From the NCBI GenBank assembly GCA_017434895.1, contig JAFSGB010000026.1:1-64000 (forward strand): 64,000 bases of DNA. The letters run 5' to 3'. The position numbers and the translations under genes were made by a program. The notes below the pieces were generated by a model that had not been told where the DNA came from, did no database searches, and was given only the letters and a program-made list of their open reading frames with translations. Positions 48,201 through 56,104 of the stretch are shown here, in pieces (position 1 is the stretch's first letter; the number at the start of each line of letters is the position of its first letter). The DNA comes from Clostridia bacterium (GTDB lineage Bacteria > Bacillota > Clostridia > Oscillospirales > Acutalibacteraceae).

Positions 48201-48544
48201 TATCCTAAACCAAAACTGACCGACAGCGCCTTGTCCACCATTCCCATAGAGGTTTCATCAAGACATCCCATTCTCTCTTTAAGGCGTTTTTTATCCAAGG
48301 TACGTACCTGTTCCAATAAAACAATTGAATCCTTTGCGAGACCGCATTCACCCGAAATCACGGATATATGTGTGGGTAGCTTTGTCTTTTCTTTTTGACT
48401 GGTAATTGCTGCCGCTATAACAGTGGGGCTGTATTTATTTCCTACATCATTTTGTATTATAAGTACGGGTCTAACTCCGCCTTGCTCTGAGCCTACAACG
48501 GGACTTAAATCCGCATAAAATATATCGCCTCGTTTGATATTCAT
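48200..48544 (-). CDS. MazF/PemK family endoribonuclease toxin
   Basis: The 114-residue protein matches the MazF fold: [23 protein letters not shown] at the start (seen as [10 protein letters not shown] and [18 protein letters not shown]), followed by ITSQ and the C-terminal [13 protein letters not shown]. These correspond to the EndoA/NdoA type that cuts mRNA at short motifs. No antitoxin gene is found directly upstream (48545-48732 contains no suitable frame), so either the antitoxin is elsewhere or the protein is a solitary regulator. Confidence 0.92.
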   Translation of the reverse strand: MNIKRGDIFYADLSPVVGSEQGGVRPVLIIQNDVGNKYSPTVIAAAITSQKEKTKLPTHISVISGECGLAKDSIVLLEQVRTLDKKRLKERMGCLDETSMGMVDKALSVSFGLG

Positions 48545-48661
48545 TCAATCACGCTTTCAAAAATCTTGTCTGACTATATTTTTCCCTCAAAAACTGTAAG
48601 TTAATCATTAATTTTAAAATTCTTTTATACATACTATGCAATTAATTTTTTGCGTGATAAT

Positions 48662-48700
48662 AATAAAAATACTGTGCATCTTAATTTAAAGATGCACAGT
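48662..48700 (-). terminator. Terminator of the secreted protease gene
   Basis: ATACTGTGCATCTT and AAGATGCACAGTAT form a 14-bp perfect stem, followed on the minus strand by TTTTT. The rest of 48545-48732 shows no gene. Confidence 0.85.
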
Positions 48701-48732
48701 ATAAAATTTTAACTGAATTTTTATGTAAAATT

Positions 48733-49692
48733 TCAAACTCTAATGTCCCTATAAGCCACCAAATCCCAAAAAAATGGTTTGGTAATTCTTAGGAAGGTAT
48801 TGAATTCCTCGCCGGTTGAATTTACAATTGCAGTGGCGCGATGCAAAGCAATTACGGTATTACCCGAATCCTCCGAATAAATACAAACGGGTGCACCGCT
48901 CATCCCACCCTGAGTTTTGGTATTATTACTGCGTAATACTCTTTCGGTCGAAAGCGATATGGTGCCTTTTGTAAAACACATCAGCATTGATTCGACATTG
49001 AAATTATTCGGATGCTTTGGAAAACCGCTAATATTAACGGCAGTGCCAATATACGATTCCTCTTGGTACCTTAAACCCAACCAACCAACCTTGTCGCCGA
49101 TATTTGAATCTAACTCTAAGATTGCTAAATCATAATCTTTATCAAAATTTTCTAGCCAGGGCGTGTAAACTATGATATTTTTGATTTTGGCGGAACCGTA
49201 TGGCGTATTACCATCGTTATACCCGGGAAAAACCGTACCGCTTTTTATAAAATAATTACCGCCATAATCGGAATTAAATACATTATGTGCAAGCGTTGCA
49301 ACCGCCGACGGGCCAATCATAAAACCTGTTCCTCGATACGAAGAACCGTTTGGTGCAATAGAACTAATATATACTGTATTCCTAAAACGGCTATTGGTAG
49401 TTCGGCCCAGAGCAGTTAGAGCGTCGGTTGGATATTTAACGTAAGCTATCGGATTGTCCTCAACTTCGTTTAAATTGTTTTCAATAGAATACTCGCAATT
49501 TTCACCTTTTACTGTGAAAGATTTATTAGTCAAATCATTTGTGTAACCGCTATACCCTATTTTTTCAACTTGTTGTTTTGAAAGATCATATCTAACCTTT
49601 AGAACTAAAGAAATGTTTGTCGATGCATTAAGATTAAGAGTTATTAACACTGTAATAATTAATATACAAAACATTGAAAATACTTTTTTCAT
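48733..49692 (-). CDS. Secreted trypsin-like serine protease (V8/Glu-endopeptidase type)
   Basis: The 319-residue protein has a signal peptide (MKKVFSMFCILIITVLITL, cut near Ala23), a propeptide-like stretch to about residue 100, and a chymotrypsin-fold domain. The catalytic triad is visible: His in VATLAHNVFN, Asp in KDYDLAILEL and Ser in TQGGMSGAPV. This pattern is that of the V8-like glutamyl endopeptidases. It is probably exported and acts on proteins outside the cell. No cysteine pairs suggest disulfide bonds. Single gene with its own terminator. Confidence 0.87.
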   Translation of the reverse strand: MKKVFSMFCILIITVLITLNLNASTNISLVLKVRYDLSKQQVEKIGYSGYTNDLTNKSFTVKGENCEYSIENNLNEVEDNPIAYVKYPTDALTALGRTTNSRFRNTVYISSIAPNGSSYRGTGFMIGPSAVATLAHNVFNSDYGGNYFIKSGTVFPGYNDGNTPYGSAKIKNIIVYTPWLENFDKDYDLAILELDSNIGDKVGWLGLRYQEESYIGTAVNISGFPKHPNNFNVESMLMCFTKGTISLSTERVLRSNNTKTQGGMSGAPVCIYSEDSGNTVIALHRATAIVNSTGEEFNTFLRITKPFFWDLVAYRDIRV

Positions 49693-49726
49693 ACCATATT
49701 TCTTTATAAAATTGAATAAGTATAAA

Positions 49727-49754
49727 TTTTCCGCAACCTATTGGGTGCGGAAAA
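49727..49754 (-). terminator. Terminator of the CNNM/CBS gene
   Basis: TTTTCCGCA and TGCGGAAAA (inner ACC/GGT with a wobble) form a hairpin immediately after the stop at 49757, followed by a T-rich run. Confidence 0.8.
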
Positions 49755-49756
49755 AA

Positions 49757-51064
49757 TTATTCTTCTGTTTCTGTAGGCTTTGGTGAAACCCTAACAGAAA
49801 TTTCCTCGGTCATAAAGTCATTTGCTTTTGTGACAGTAATTTTAAGGTTTTCTAAATCAAAACTGTAACCTATTTCGGGAATGGAACCAGCTTGCTCAGT
49901 AATAAGTCCGTTAATGGTTGTGGCCTCGGACTCGATTTCACCCTCAAGCTCGAAATACTCCCAAAACTCCTCAACCAAAACATTGGTCATAACAATGAAA
50001 TTATTTTCGTCTACCATAGTAAACTGCTCTATTTCCTCGTCAAGCTCGTCCCAGATTTCGCCGACAAGTTCCTCCAAGATATCCTCCATTGTCACGATAC
50101 CCGAAACCTCGCCGTACTCATTAACAACAACCGCCATATGGAAGCGTTCCTTTTGCATATCCTTAAATAAAACATCAAGATGTACAGATTCGGGAACAAA
50201 GACAGGCTGTTGAATAACCGATTTTCTCTTAAAGCTTTTGTTAGTACGCTTTAGCAGATAATCTCTTACATAGAAAATGCCGATGATATTTTCATTATCA
50301 TCATCCATGACCGGCATTCTGGAATAGCCTTCCTCCTCAATAATTTTGAGGATTTCCTCGTCGGTGGTATCAGAATTAATGGAAACAACCGATTTTCTGG
50401 GGGTCATTACATCCTCAGCGGTCATTTTATCAAGCTTGAATACATTTTTTATGTACTCAATGTCGTCTTCATTTATTGTGCCGTCATCAGCACCGGCGTC
50501 AAGCATGAGAACAATGTCCTCCTCGCTGACGGATTCTTCCTTTTCATTGGGGTCAATGCCCATAATTCTAAGCACTGCATTGGTAGAAATGGTAAGTAAC
50601 CAAATAATAGGTGTTAAAAGACCAGCAAGAAAACTGATAAAACCGCAAAACAGTTCTGCCAACTTTTCCTTGTTCCTCATTGCAACACGCTTTGGTACCA
50701 ATTCACCTAAAACGAGCGTAAAGTAAGAAAGAACGATAGTAATGAAAATTACCGAAATTGAATTAACTAAAGAGGCGTTTTTAAAATCAAGAGTTCTTAC
50801 CAAATAATCAGTCAGGTCATCCGCAAAGTTGTCGGCAGCAAAAGCGGAGCCTAAAAATCCGGCAAGTGTAATACCGATTTGAATGGTGGAAAGGAACCTT
50901 GTTGGCTCCTCAATCATTTTGAGCATCTTGACGGCTTTTTTATCGCCGTCCTCAGCCTTGGCTTTTACCTTTTTCTCATTAAGAGAAATTACCGCAATTT
51001 CCGTAGCGGCGAAAAAGGCATTCACTGCAATTAGTACTAATTGCAAAAGTAGTTGTTTTATCAT
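49757..51064 (-). CDS. CNNM/CBS-domain membrane protein (hemolysin C/CorC family)
   Basis: The 435-residue protein has an N-terminal CNNM domain with about four membrane segments (LVLIAVNAFFAATEIAVISL opens it), then two CBS domains (around MTPRKSVVSINSDTTDEEIL and VVNEYGEVSGIVTMEDILEELV), and a C-terminal CorC/HlyC domain. Such proteins are linked to magnesium or other divalent-cation efflux. The historic name hemolysin does not imply toxicity. A strong GGAGG site precedes the start, and a structured RNA plus terminator lies directly upstream, so its expression may be attenuated. Confidence 0.9.
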   Translation of the reverse strand: MIKQLLLQLVLIAVNAFFAATEIAVISLNEKKVKAKAEDGDKKAVKMLKMIEEPTRFLSTIQIGITLAGFLGSAFAADNFADDLTDYLVRTLDFKNASLVNSISVIFITIVLSYFTLVLGELVPKRVAMRNKEKLAELFCGFISFLAGLLTPIIWLLTISTNAVLRIMGIDPNEKEESVSEEDIVLMLDAGADDGTINEDDIEYIKNVFKLDKMTAEDVMTPRKSVVSINSDTTDEEILKIIEEEGYSRMPVMDDDNENIIGIFYVRDYLLKRTNKSFKRKSVIQQPVFVPESVHLDVLFKDMQKERFHMAVVVNEYGEVSGIVTMEDILEELVGEIWDELDEEIEQFTMVDENNFIVMTNVLVEEFWEYFELEGEIESEATTINGLITEQAGSIPEIGYSFDLENLKITVTKANDFMTEEISVRVSPKPTETEE

Positions 51065-51101
51065 ATTAAGACTTAATCCTCCAAATTATATATTATTTCT
51101 G

Positions 51102-51126
51102 CAAAAAAGCTCTTAATTGAGCCTTA
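51102..51126 (-). terminator. Terminator at the end of the structured RNA upstream of the CNNM gene
   Basis: On the minus strand AAGGCTC and GAGCTTT (one G-U pair) close loop AATTAA and are followed by a T run, about 40 bp before the CNNM start. Confidence 0.65.
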
Positions 51127-51269
51127 CTCTGAAAAACCGTATGTTTGACAAGGCAGAATAAAAATAATTATTAACTTTTGAGGCAAGCCCAATTTCAAAC
51201 CTATTCCTACTTCGAGGAAGCGGGTCCACAAAACCATCTCCTTTTAACAAATTAGCATATACGCCGACA
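51105..51269 (-). ncRNA. Candidate structured RNA (6S-like rod or riboswitch leader)
   Basis: A promoter-to-terminator unit of about 165 nt on the minus strand contains no gene. It can fold into one irregular rod: CGTAT/ATACG, TTGTTAA/TTAATAA, AGG/CCT, a GGTTTT/GAAATT wobble helix, then ACC/GGT and CTTCCT/AGGAA closing an apical loop, with an unpaired bubble midway. This architecture and size recall 6S RNA, which mimics an open promoter. The alternative is a leader that attenuates the CNNM gene. I could not match a known riboswitch consensus. Confidence 0.45.
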
Positions 51270-51274
51270 AGGAT

Positions 51275-51303
51275 ATGATACTATAAAACCTTTTATTTGT
51301 CAA
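51275..51303 (-). promoter_or_regulatory. Promoter of the structured RNA
   Basis: TTGACA (51298-51303), 17 bp, TATCAT (51275-51280). Confidence 0.8.
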
Positions 51304-51311
51304 ATATTATC

Positions 51312-51340
51312 TTGCAAAAGTGCCAAAACTCTGTTATTCT
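51312..51340 (+). promoter_or_regulatory. Promoter of birA
   Basis: TTGCAA (51312-51317), 17 bp, TATTCT (51335-51340). The predicted start of transcription falls within a few bases of the birA start codon. Confidence 0.6.
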
Positions 51341-51350
51341 ATAAACGGTG

Positions 51351-52118
51351 ATGTATATAAAAAGTATTTATGATTATCTGAAAATCAGCAATATTAATAT
51401 TGAATATTACGAAACACTCCCCTCCACAAACTCCTATTTAAAGGAACGAGCAAAGAGTGAAAAAGAGGGTCTTGTTGTTATTGCAAATAATCAAACTTCA
51501 GGCAGAGGACGATTTGACCGTAAATTTTACTCCCCTGATAATACGGGAATTTATATGAGTATATTGCTGAAGCCTGCATTTAATAACTTTGATGCAACAC
51601 TGATTACCACCGCCGCCGCAGTTGCAGTAGCAAGAGCAACCGAAAAGTTGTCCGGCAAAGTAACAAAAATTAAGTGGGTTAATGATGTGCTTATAAACGA
51701 TAAAAAAATCTGCGGAATTTTAACCGAGGGCAGTATCAACCCGCAAAACAGCAATCCCGATTATGTGGTTTTGGGAATCGGTGTTAACGCCTTTGCCCCT
51801 GAAAACGGCTTTCAAAATGAAATAAAATCCATTGCGGGGTATGTTTTTGAGGAATACAATCCAGACATTAAAGCAAATTTTACCGCCGAAATTATAAATC
51901 AGTTTTTTAAGTACTATCAAGCAATGCCAAATAGATTTTTTTTAGATGAATACCGCCAGCGCAGTGCCGTTATAGGAAAAGAAATTACCGTTATAAAGAG
52001 TGATGCTAAAATTCCAGCCACTGCCCTTTCTATTGATGACCGGTGCCGACTGGAAGTGAAATACACGGACGGCACCTACGAGTTTTTATCCTCGGGTGAA
52101 ATAAGCATAAAACTATAA
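51351..52118 (+). CDS. birA: Biotin--[acetyl-CoA-carboxylase] ligase
   Basis: The 255-residue enzyme attaches biotin to carrier lysines. The biotin-binding loop TSGRGRFDRKFYSP (about 49-62), the KWVNDVLIN motif and a C-terminal SH3-like domain are present. There is no N-terminal helix-turn-helix, so unlike the E. coli protein it cannot act as a biotin repressor. ATG 51351 follows an in-frame GTG at 51348; there is no clear ribosome-binding site, and the best promoter would give an almost leaderless mRNA. Confidence 0.93.
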   Translation: MYIKSIYDYLKISNINIEYYETLPSTNSYLKERAKSEKEGLVVIANNQTSGRGRFDRKFYSPDNTGIYMSILLKPAFNNFDATLITTAAAVAVARATEKLSGKVTKIKWVNDVLINDKKICGILTEGSINPQNSNPDYVVLGIGVNAFAPENGFQNEIKSIAGYVFEEYNPDIKANFTAEIINQFFKYYQAMPNRFFLDEYRQRSAVIGKEITVIKSDAKIPATALSIDDRCRLEVKYTDGTYEFLSSGEISIKL

Positions 52119-52167
52119 CATTGTTCTACCTCACCGCAAAATAGCATAGTTTGTATGGGGTGGTATT

Positions 52168-52899
52168 GTGAAAATGAAAAAAAGTATTGCTATATTATTG
52201 GTGCTCGCTTTGTCGGTTGCAATACTCAGTGGCACTAAGTTCACTGCCGATTACATTTACACCTCTGTCAAGGTTACAAGTGAGCAGACAATTTTAATTG
52301 ATGCAGGCCACGGCGGGTTTGACGGCGGAGCCGTAGCATCAGACGGCACTGTAGAAAAGGATATTAACCTTAAAATCGCCATGACTTTAAGCCAAATGCT
52401 TAAATCTGCAGGTTTTCGTGTAATTTCAACCCGCGAAGCAGATGTCTCCACCGATGATGTGGAAACCAACGCCATTGCCATTCGTAAAAAAAGCGACCTT
52501 AAAAACAGGCTCAAACTAATGAGCGACTACCCCGATGCAGTTTTCGTGAGCATTCACCTAAACAAGTTTACCACCTCTGCAGCACGTGGCTCACAGGTAT
52601 TTTACAATGGCAAAATCGCCGAATCAAAGGTGCTAGGTGCCGCAATCCAAGATTCGATTATAAAGCTTTTGCAACCGGATAACACTCGCGTTAACAAGCA
52701 AGCTACGTCCAGCACCTATCTTTTGTATAATGCCACTATACCTGCCGTACTTGTAGAGTGCGGATTTTTAAGCAACAAGGCAGAGCTTGAATTATTAAAG
52801 GATACAGAATATCAGAAAAAAATAGCATTTTGCTGTTTTTTAGGAATAATGGAATATTTTTCAAATAAAGGAGATTTAACAAATGTCGCCAAAGTCTAA
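52168..52899 (+). CDS. cwlD: N-acetylmuramoyl-L-alanine amidase CwlD
   Basis: The 243-residue protein has an N-terminal signal/anchor and an Amidase_3 domain with zinc ligands in ILIDAGHGGFDGGAV, a glutamate after VEKDINL, His in FVSIHLNKF and catalytic Glu in VLVECGFLSN. CwlD cleaves peptide side chains from spore cortex peptidoglycan so that muramic-delta-lactam can form; the inferred role here is spore cortex maturation. Translation may begin at GTG 52168 or ATG 52174. It overlaps radA by 17 bp. Confidence 0.88.
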   Translation: MKMKKSIAILLVLALSVAILSGTKFTADYIYTSVKVTSEQTILIDAGHGGFDGGAVASDGTVEKDINLKIAMTLSQMLKSAGFRVISTREADVSTDDVETNAIAIRKKSDLKNRLKLMSDYPDAVFVSIHLNKFTTSAARGSQVFYNGKIAESKVLGAAIQDSIIKLLQPDNTRVNKQATSSTYLLYNATIPAVLVECGFLSNKAELELLKDTEYQKKIAFCCFLGIMEYFSNKGDLTNVAKV

Positions 52900-54244
52900 A
52901 ACAGTCTATATATGCAGTAACTGTGGCTACGAATCGGCAAAGTGGCTTGGAAAATGTCCCTCTTGTAACGCTTGGAACACGCTTGAGGAGGTTGTGGCAC
53001 CCGTAAAGTCAGCTACTGCCCAATCCCGAGTAAGCGTTTTTTCCACTTCTGCCACTCCCCTTTCTAAAATCAGTTTTTCGGACGAGCCTCGGTTTGTTAC
53101 CGGTATTTCCGAGCTTGACCGAGTTCTCGGCTGTGGGATTGTTAAAGGCTCGGTTACACTGCTTAGCGGTGACCCCGGTATCGGTAAATCTACCATACTT
53201 TTGCAAATCTGCAACGCGCTTCAAAACGAACTTAAAATTCTTTATGTATCGGGTGAGGAATCTGCAACGCAGATTAAAATGCGAGCGCAGAGAATAGGTA
53301 TTAAGGGCGACAGCGTTTCTGTTATGACCGAAACCGATGTAATATCTATTTGTGAATACATTAAAACCACCAAACCCGACATTGTAATGATAGATTCTAT
53401 ACAGACGATGCAAATTGCCGAGCTTCCCTCTTCGCCTGGTAGCATTGTTCAGGTTAGAGAATCTACAAATATGTTACTCAAAACGGGCAAGGGACTGGAA
53501 ATTCCTATTATTATTGTGGGTCATGTCAACAAGGGCGGAGAAATTGCCGGTCCCAAGGTTATGGAGCATATTGTCGATACTGTCCTTTATTTTGAGGGCG
53601 AACGTAACCAGTCTTACCGAATTTTGCGTGGTATTAAAAACCGTTTTGGTTCTACCAACGAAATCGGTGTTTTTGAAATGACCGAAACAGGGCTTAGTGA
53701 GGTCCCAAACCCCTCTGCAATGCTTTTGTCGGGCAGAATGAGTAATGTTTCGGGTGGATGTATAACCTGCATTATGGAAGGTACACGACCTATTTTAGCT
53801 GAGGTTCAAGGACTGGTGACCCCCAGTGGCTTTGGTAACCCACGCCGCACCTCTACCGGATTTGACTACAACCGTCTTAACCTTTTACTTGCGGTTTTAG
53901 AAAAGCGAATCGGTCATAATTTCAGCAATCTTGACGCTTATATTAACATTGTAGGCGGTATGCGTTTGGACGAGCCCGCCGCAGATTTAGCAGTGGCACT
54001 TTCCCTTGTTTCTGCGCTTAAGGACACTCCCATTGATGAAAACACCATTGCTTTCGGCGAGATTGGTCTTTCGGGTGAAATTCGTTCTGTGCCGAGGATA
54101 AATTCCCGCATTAGTGAGGCAGCTCGCCTTGGCTTTACAAGGTGCATTTTACCGAAGTCTGCATTAAAGCAGTTAAGCCAATGCCCGCCCGACTTAGAGC
54201 TTTGCGGTGTTAGAAGTCTTAAGGATGCCATCGCTTTGATTTAA
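52883..54244 (+). CDS. radA: DNA repair protein RadA
   Basis: The 453-residue protein helps recombination by branch migration. It has an N-terminal Cys4 zinc finger (Cys11, 14, 25, 28), Walker A SGDPGIGKST, the RadA-specific KNRFGS motif and a C-terminal Lon-like domain (about 340-450). In Firmicutes it is often called Sms. It overlaps cwlD at the start. Its last 50 bp overlap a small gene on the other strand. Confidence 0.96.
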   Translation: MSPKSKTVYICSNCGYESAKWLGKCPSCNAWNTLEEVVAPVKSATAQSRVSVFSTSATPLSKISFSDEPRFVTGISELDRVLGCGIVKGSVTLLSGDPGIGKSTILLQICNALQNELKILYVSGEESATQIKMRAQRIGIKGDSVSVMTETDVISICEYIKTTKPDIVMIDSIQTMQIAELPSSPGSIVQVRESTNMLLKTGKGLEIPIIIVGHVNKGGEIAGPKVMEHIVDTVLYFEGERNQSYRILRGIKNRFGSTNEIGVFEMTETGLSEVPNPSAMLLSGRMSNVSGGCITCIMEGTRPILAEVQGLVTPSGFGNPRRTSTGFDYNRLNLLLAVLEKRIGHNFSNLDAYINIVGGMRLDEPAADLAVALSLVSALKDTPIDENTIAFGEIGLSGEIRSVPRINSRISEAARLGFTRCILPKSALKQLSQCPPDLELCGVRSLKDAIALI

Positions 54245-54364
54245 TGACTTTGGCTTAAAATGCGGACATTCATTTTTTACTGAATTTACAGTTGTAAAAT
54301 GCTCCAATCCGCAAAATCCTTCCTTTTGATACTGACAGTTTTCATCGCACTGAATTAATGACAA
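54194..54364 (-). CDS. Small Cys-rich protein, conserved Clostridial type
   Basis: A 56-codon minus-strand frame, starting at TTG 54362-54364 and ending at TAA 54194-54196, encodes a protein with QCDENCQYQKEGFCGLEH followed by ECPHFKP. The spacing CxxxC, seven residues, C, then a late CxxF resembles a small Clostridial protein often misnamed a hydroxymyristoyl-ACP dehydratase, probably a metal-binding peptide. AAGGGG lies eight bases before the TTG. A weak promoter-like TTTACA/TTTAAT lies upstream. It overlaps the radA end antisense. The function is unknown. Confidence 0.65.
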   Translation of the reverse strand: MSLIQCDENCQYQKEGFCGLEHFTTVNSVKNECPHFKPKSLNQSDGILKTSNTAKL

Positions 54365-54456
54365 ATCAATCACCCCTTAAGGGTATTTTTTAAAGAATTA
54401 AAATAAATATACGGTAAAATGTAAAACTATTGCGCTTAAAATACTACTTACCTAAA

Positions 54457-54498
54457 ATTAAAAGGCTCCCCAGTGCTTTATGCACTAGAGAGCTTTTT
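54457..54498 (-). terminator. Terminator of the branched-chain operon
   Basis: AAAAGCTCTC..AGTGC and GCACT..GGGAGCCTTTT form a stem with loop ATAAA on the minus strand just after ilvE, followed by a T-rich stretch. Confidence 0.88.
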
Positions 54499-54506
54499 GC
54501 ATGTCA

Positions 54507-55568
54507 TTATATTTCCATTGTCCAGCCGTAGGTATCGGCGATTTTGCCCCACTGAATACCTGTTAGAGTATCGTAAAGCATTTGGGTTACCTCACCGATT
54601 ACGCCATTGTTAATAGCGTACTTAGTACCCTTGTAGCAAAGCTCACCGATAGGAGACACAACGGCTGCTGTACCGCAACCCCAAGCCTCTTTAAGAGTGC
54701 CATTCTTTAAAGCCTCACCAAGCTCGTCAACACTCAAAAGTCTTTCGCTAACCTTGAAGCCCTTATCTTTAAGAACTTCAATACAAGACTTACGAGTAAT
54801 GCCTGGTAGAATGGAGCCTGAAAGCATAGGAGTTACAATTTCGTCGTTTATCATGAACATAACGTTCATAGCTCCAACTTCCTCGATATACTTTCTCTCA
54901 ACACCGTCAAGCCAAAGAACTTGAGCATAGCCCTGTTTAGCAGCTCTCTCACCTGCTCTGTTAGATGCAGCATAGTTTCCTCCGCACTTAGCGTAACCTG
55001 TACCGCCTCTGACTGCACGAACATCCTCGTCCTCAATCATAATCTTAACGGGATTAATACCCTCTGCATAATAACTGCCAACGGGGGAAGCGATTATAAC
55101 ATAGGTAGCGTTGTGAACTGCGTGAACTCCCAAGGACTCATCATTACCGAACATAAAAGGTCTAAGATACAGGGATGTACCCTCCGCAGAAGGAGTCCAA
55201 TCTTGCTCTAGCTCTACAAACTTTGTAAGAACATCCATTGCAATATCCTCAGGTATTTGAGGAAGGCAAAGACGCTCAGCAGAGTTGTTCATTCTGCGGA
55301 TATTTTCAATAGGTCTGAAAAGTTGAACCTTGCCGTCCTTACGGCGATAAGCCTTTAAGCCCTCGAAAATTTCAGAGCCGTAGTGAAAAACGGTAGAAGC
55401 AGGATGAATAGAAAGATTTTCAAAAGGTACTATGCGGGCATTATACCAACCCTTTTCACTGTTCCAGTCCATCATAAACATATGATCGGTGAAAATTTTT
55501 CCAAAGCCCAAGGTACTGCTATCTGGCTTTTCCTTTAAAGCAGTGGCTTTTGTAATCTTAATTTCCAT
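54507..55568 (-). CDS. ilvE: Branched-chain amino acid aminotransferase
   Basis: The 353-residue fold-type IV PLP enzyme interconverts 2-oxo acids and Val, Leu or Ile using glutamate. Family motifs include FHYGSEIFEGLKAYR, LYLRPFMFGND, the region of the PLP lysine GTGYAKCGGNYAAS and VGAMNVMF. It is the last gene of the T-box-controlled operon, 2 bp after the oxidoreductase gamma subunit. Placing a transaminase behind a 2-oxoacid oxidoreductase fits conversion of the 2-oxo acid to its amino acid. Confidence 0.95.
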   Translation of the reverse strand: MEIKITKATALKEKPDSSTLGFGKIFTDHMFMMDWNSEKGWYNARIVPFENLSIHPASTVFHYGSEIFEGLKAYRRKDGKVQLFRPIENIRRMNNSAERLCLPQIPEDIAMDVLTKFVELEQDWTPSAEGTSLYLRPFMFGNDESLGVHAVHNATYVIIASPVGSYYAEGINPVKIMIEDEDVRAVRGGTGYAKCGGNYAASNRAGERAAKQGYAQVLWLDGVERKYIEEVGAMNVMFMINDEIVTPMLSGSILPGITRKSCIEVLKDKGFKVSERLLSVDELGEALKNGTLKEAWGCGTAAVVSPIGELCYKGTKYAINNGVIGEVTQMLYDTLTGIQWGKIADTYGWTMEI

Positions 55569-55570
55569 AA

Positions 55571-56104
55571 TTAATTATCCTTTCCGAGAGTTAATGCCTT
55601 AAGGTTAAACTCCAGCATATCGGCGTGGCGAGCGGAAATCACCTTAGAAAGAGCGGCATTAATGCCCTCTTCGTTAAATTCGCCAAGCTCTGCCATAACC
55701 TTACCCACAATAATCATATTAGCCAAGGTAGGCATATTATTTTCATTGGCAAGTGCGGTAGCATTAATGTAGTGAACCTTAACATCGTCACGCTTTACCT
55801 TGCGTTCAATAAGGGTGCTGTCAACAAAAATTATACCACCGGGAACAACAGTATCTTCGTACTTGTCAAGACTGGGCAAATTCATTGCAACCAAAACATC
55901 AGGCTTGGAAACGATTGGAGAACCTACGGGAGTGTCACTGATAATTACAGAGCAGCTTGCAGTTCCTCCGCGCATTTCAGGACCATAGGACGGAAGCCAG
56001 CTTACCTGCTTATCCTCTTTAAGACCCTTATAAGCTAAGAATTTTCCAGAGAAAAGTATTCCCTGTCCACCAAAGCCGGCAAACAAAAACTGTGTAGTAG
56101 CCAT
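55571..56104 (-). CDS. vorC: 2-oxoacid:ferredoxin oxidoreductase, gamma subunit
   Basis: The 177-residue subunit has the family opening FLFAGFGGQGILFSGKFLAYKG and later GTASCSVIISDTPVGSPIV. It is the catalytic gamma domain of VOR/KOR/POR-type enzymes, which join CoA thioesters, CO2 and reduced ferredoxin to 2-oxo acids, reversibly. Its start overlaps the beta-subunit stop (ATG/TAA sharing). The specific symbol is inferred from context with VorB. Confidence 0.88.
   Translation of the reverse strand: MATTQFLFAGFGGQGILFSGKFLAYKGLKEDKQVSWLPSYGPEMRGGTASCSVIISDTPVGSPIVSKPDVLVAMNLPSLDKYEDTVVPGGIIFVDSTLIERKVKRDDVKVHYINATALANENNMPTLANMIIVGKVMAELGEFNEEGINAALSKVISARHADMLEFNLKALTLGKDN

Noticed and set aside
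51105..51269. Known magnesium or manganese riboswitch upstream of the CNNM gene
   Set aside because: The conserved blocks of M-box, yybP-ykoY and NiCo elements could not be found by eye.
53009..53413. Long antisense open frames inside radA, ftsH, glnN and other genes
   Set aside because: They are shadows of well-identified genes, without ribosome-binding sites or recognisable domains.
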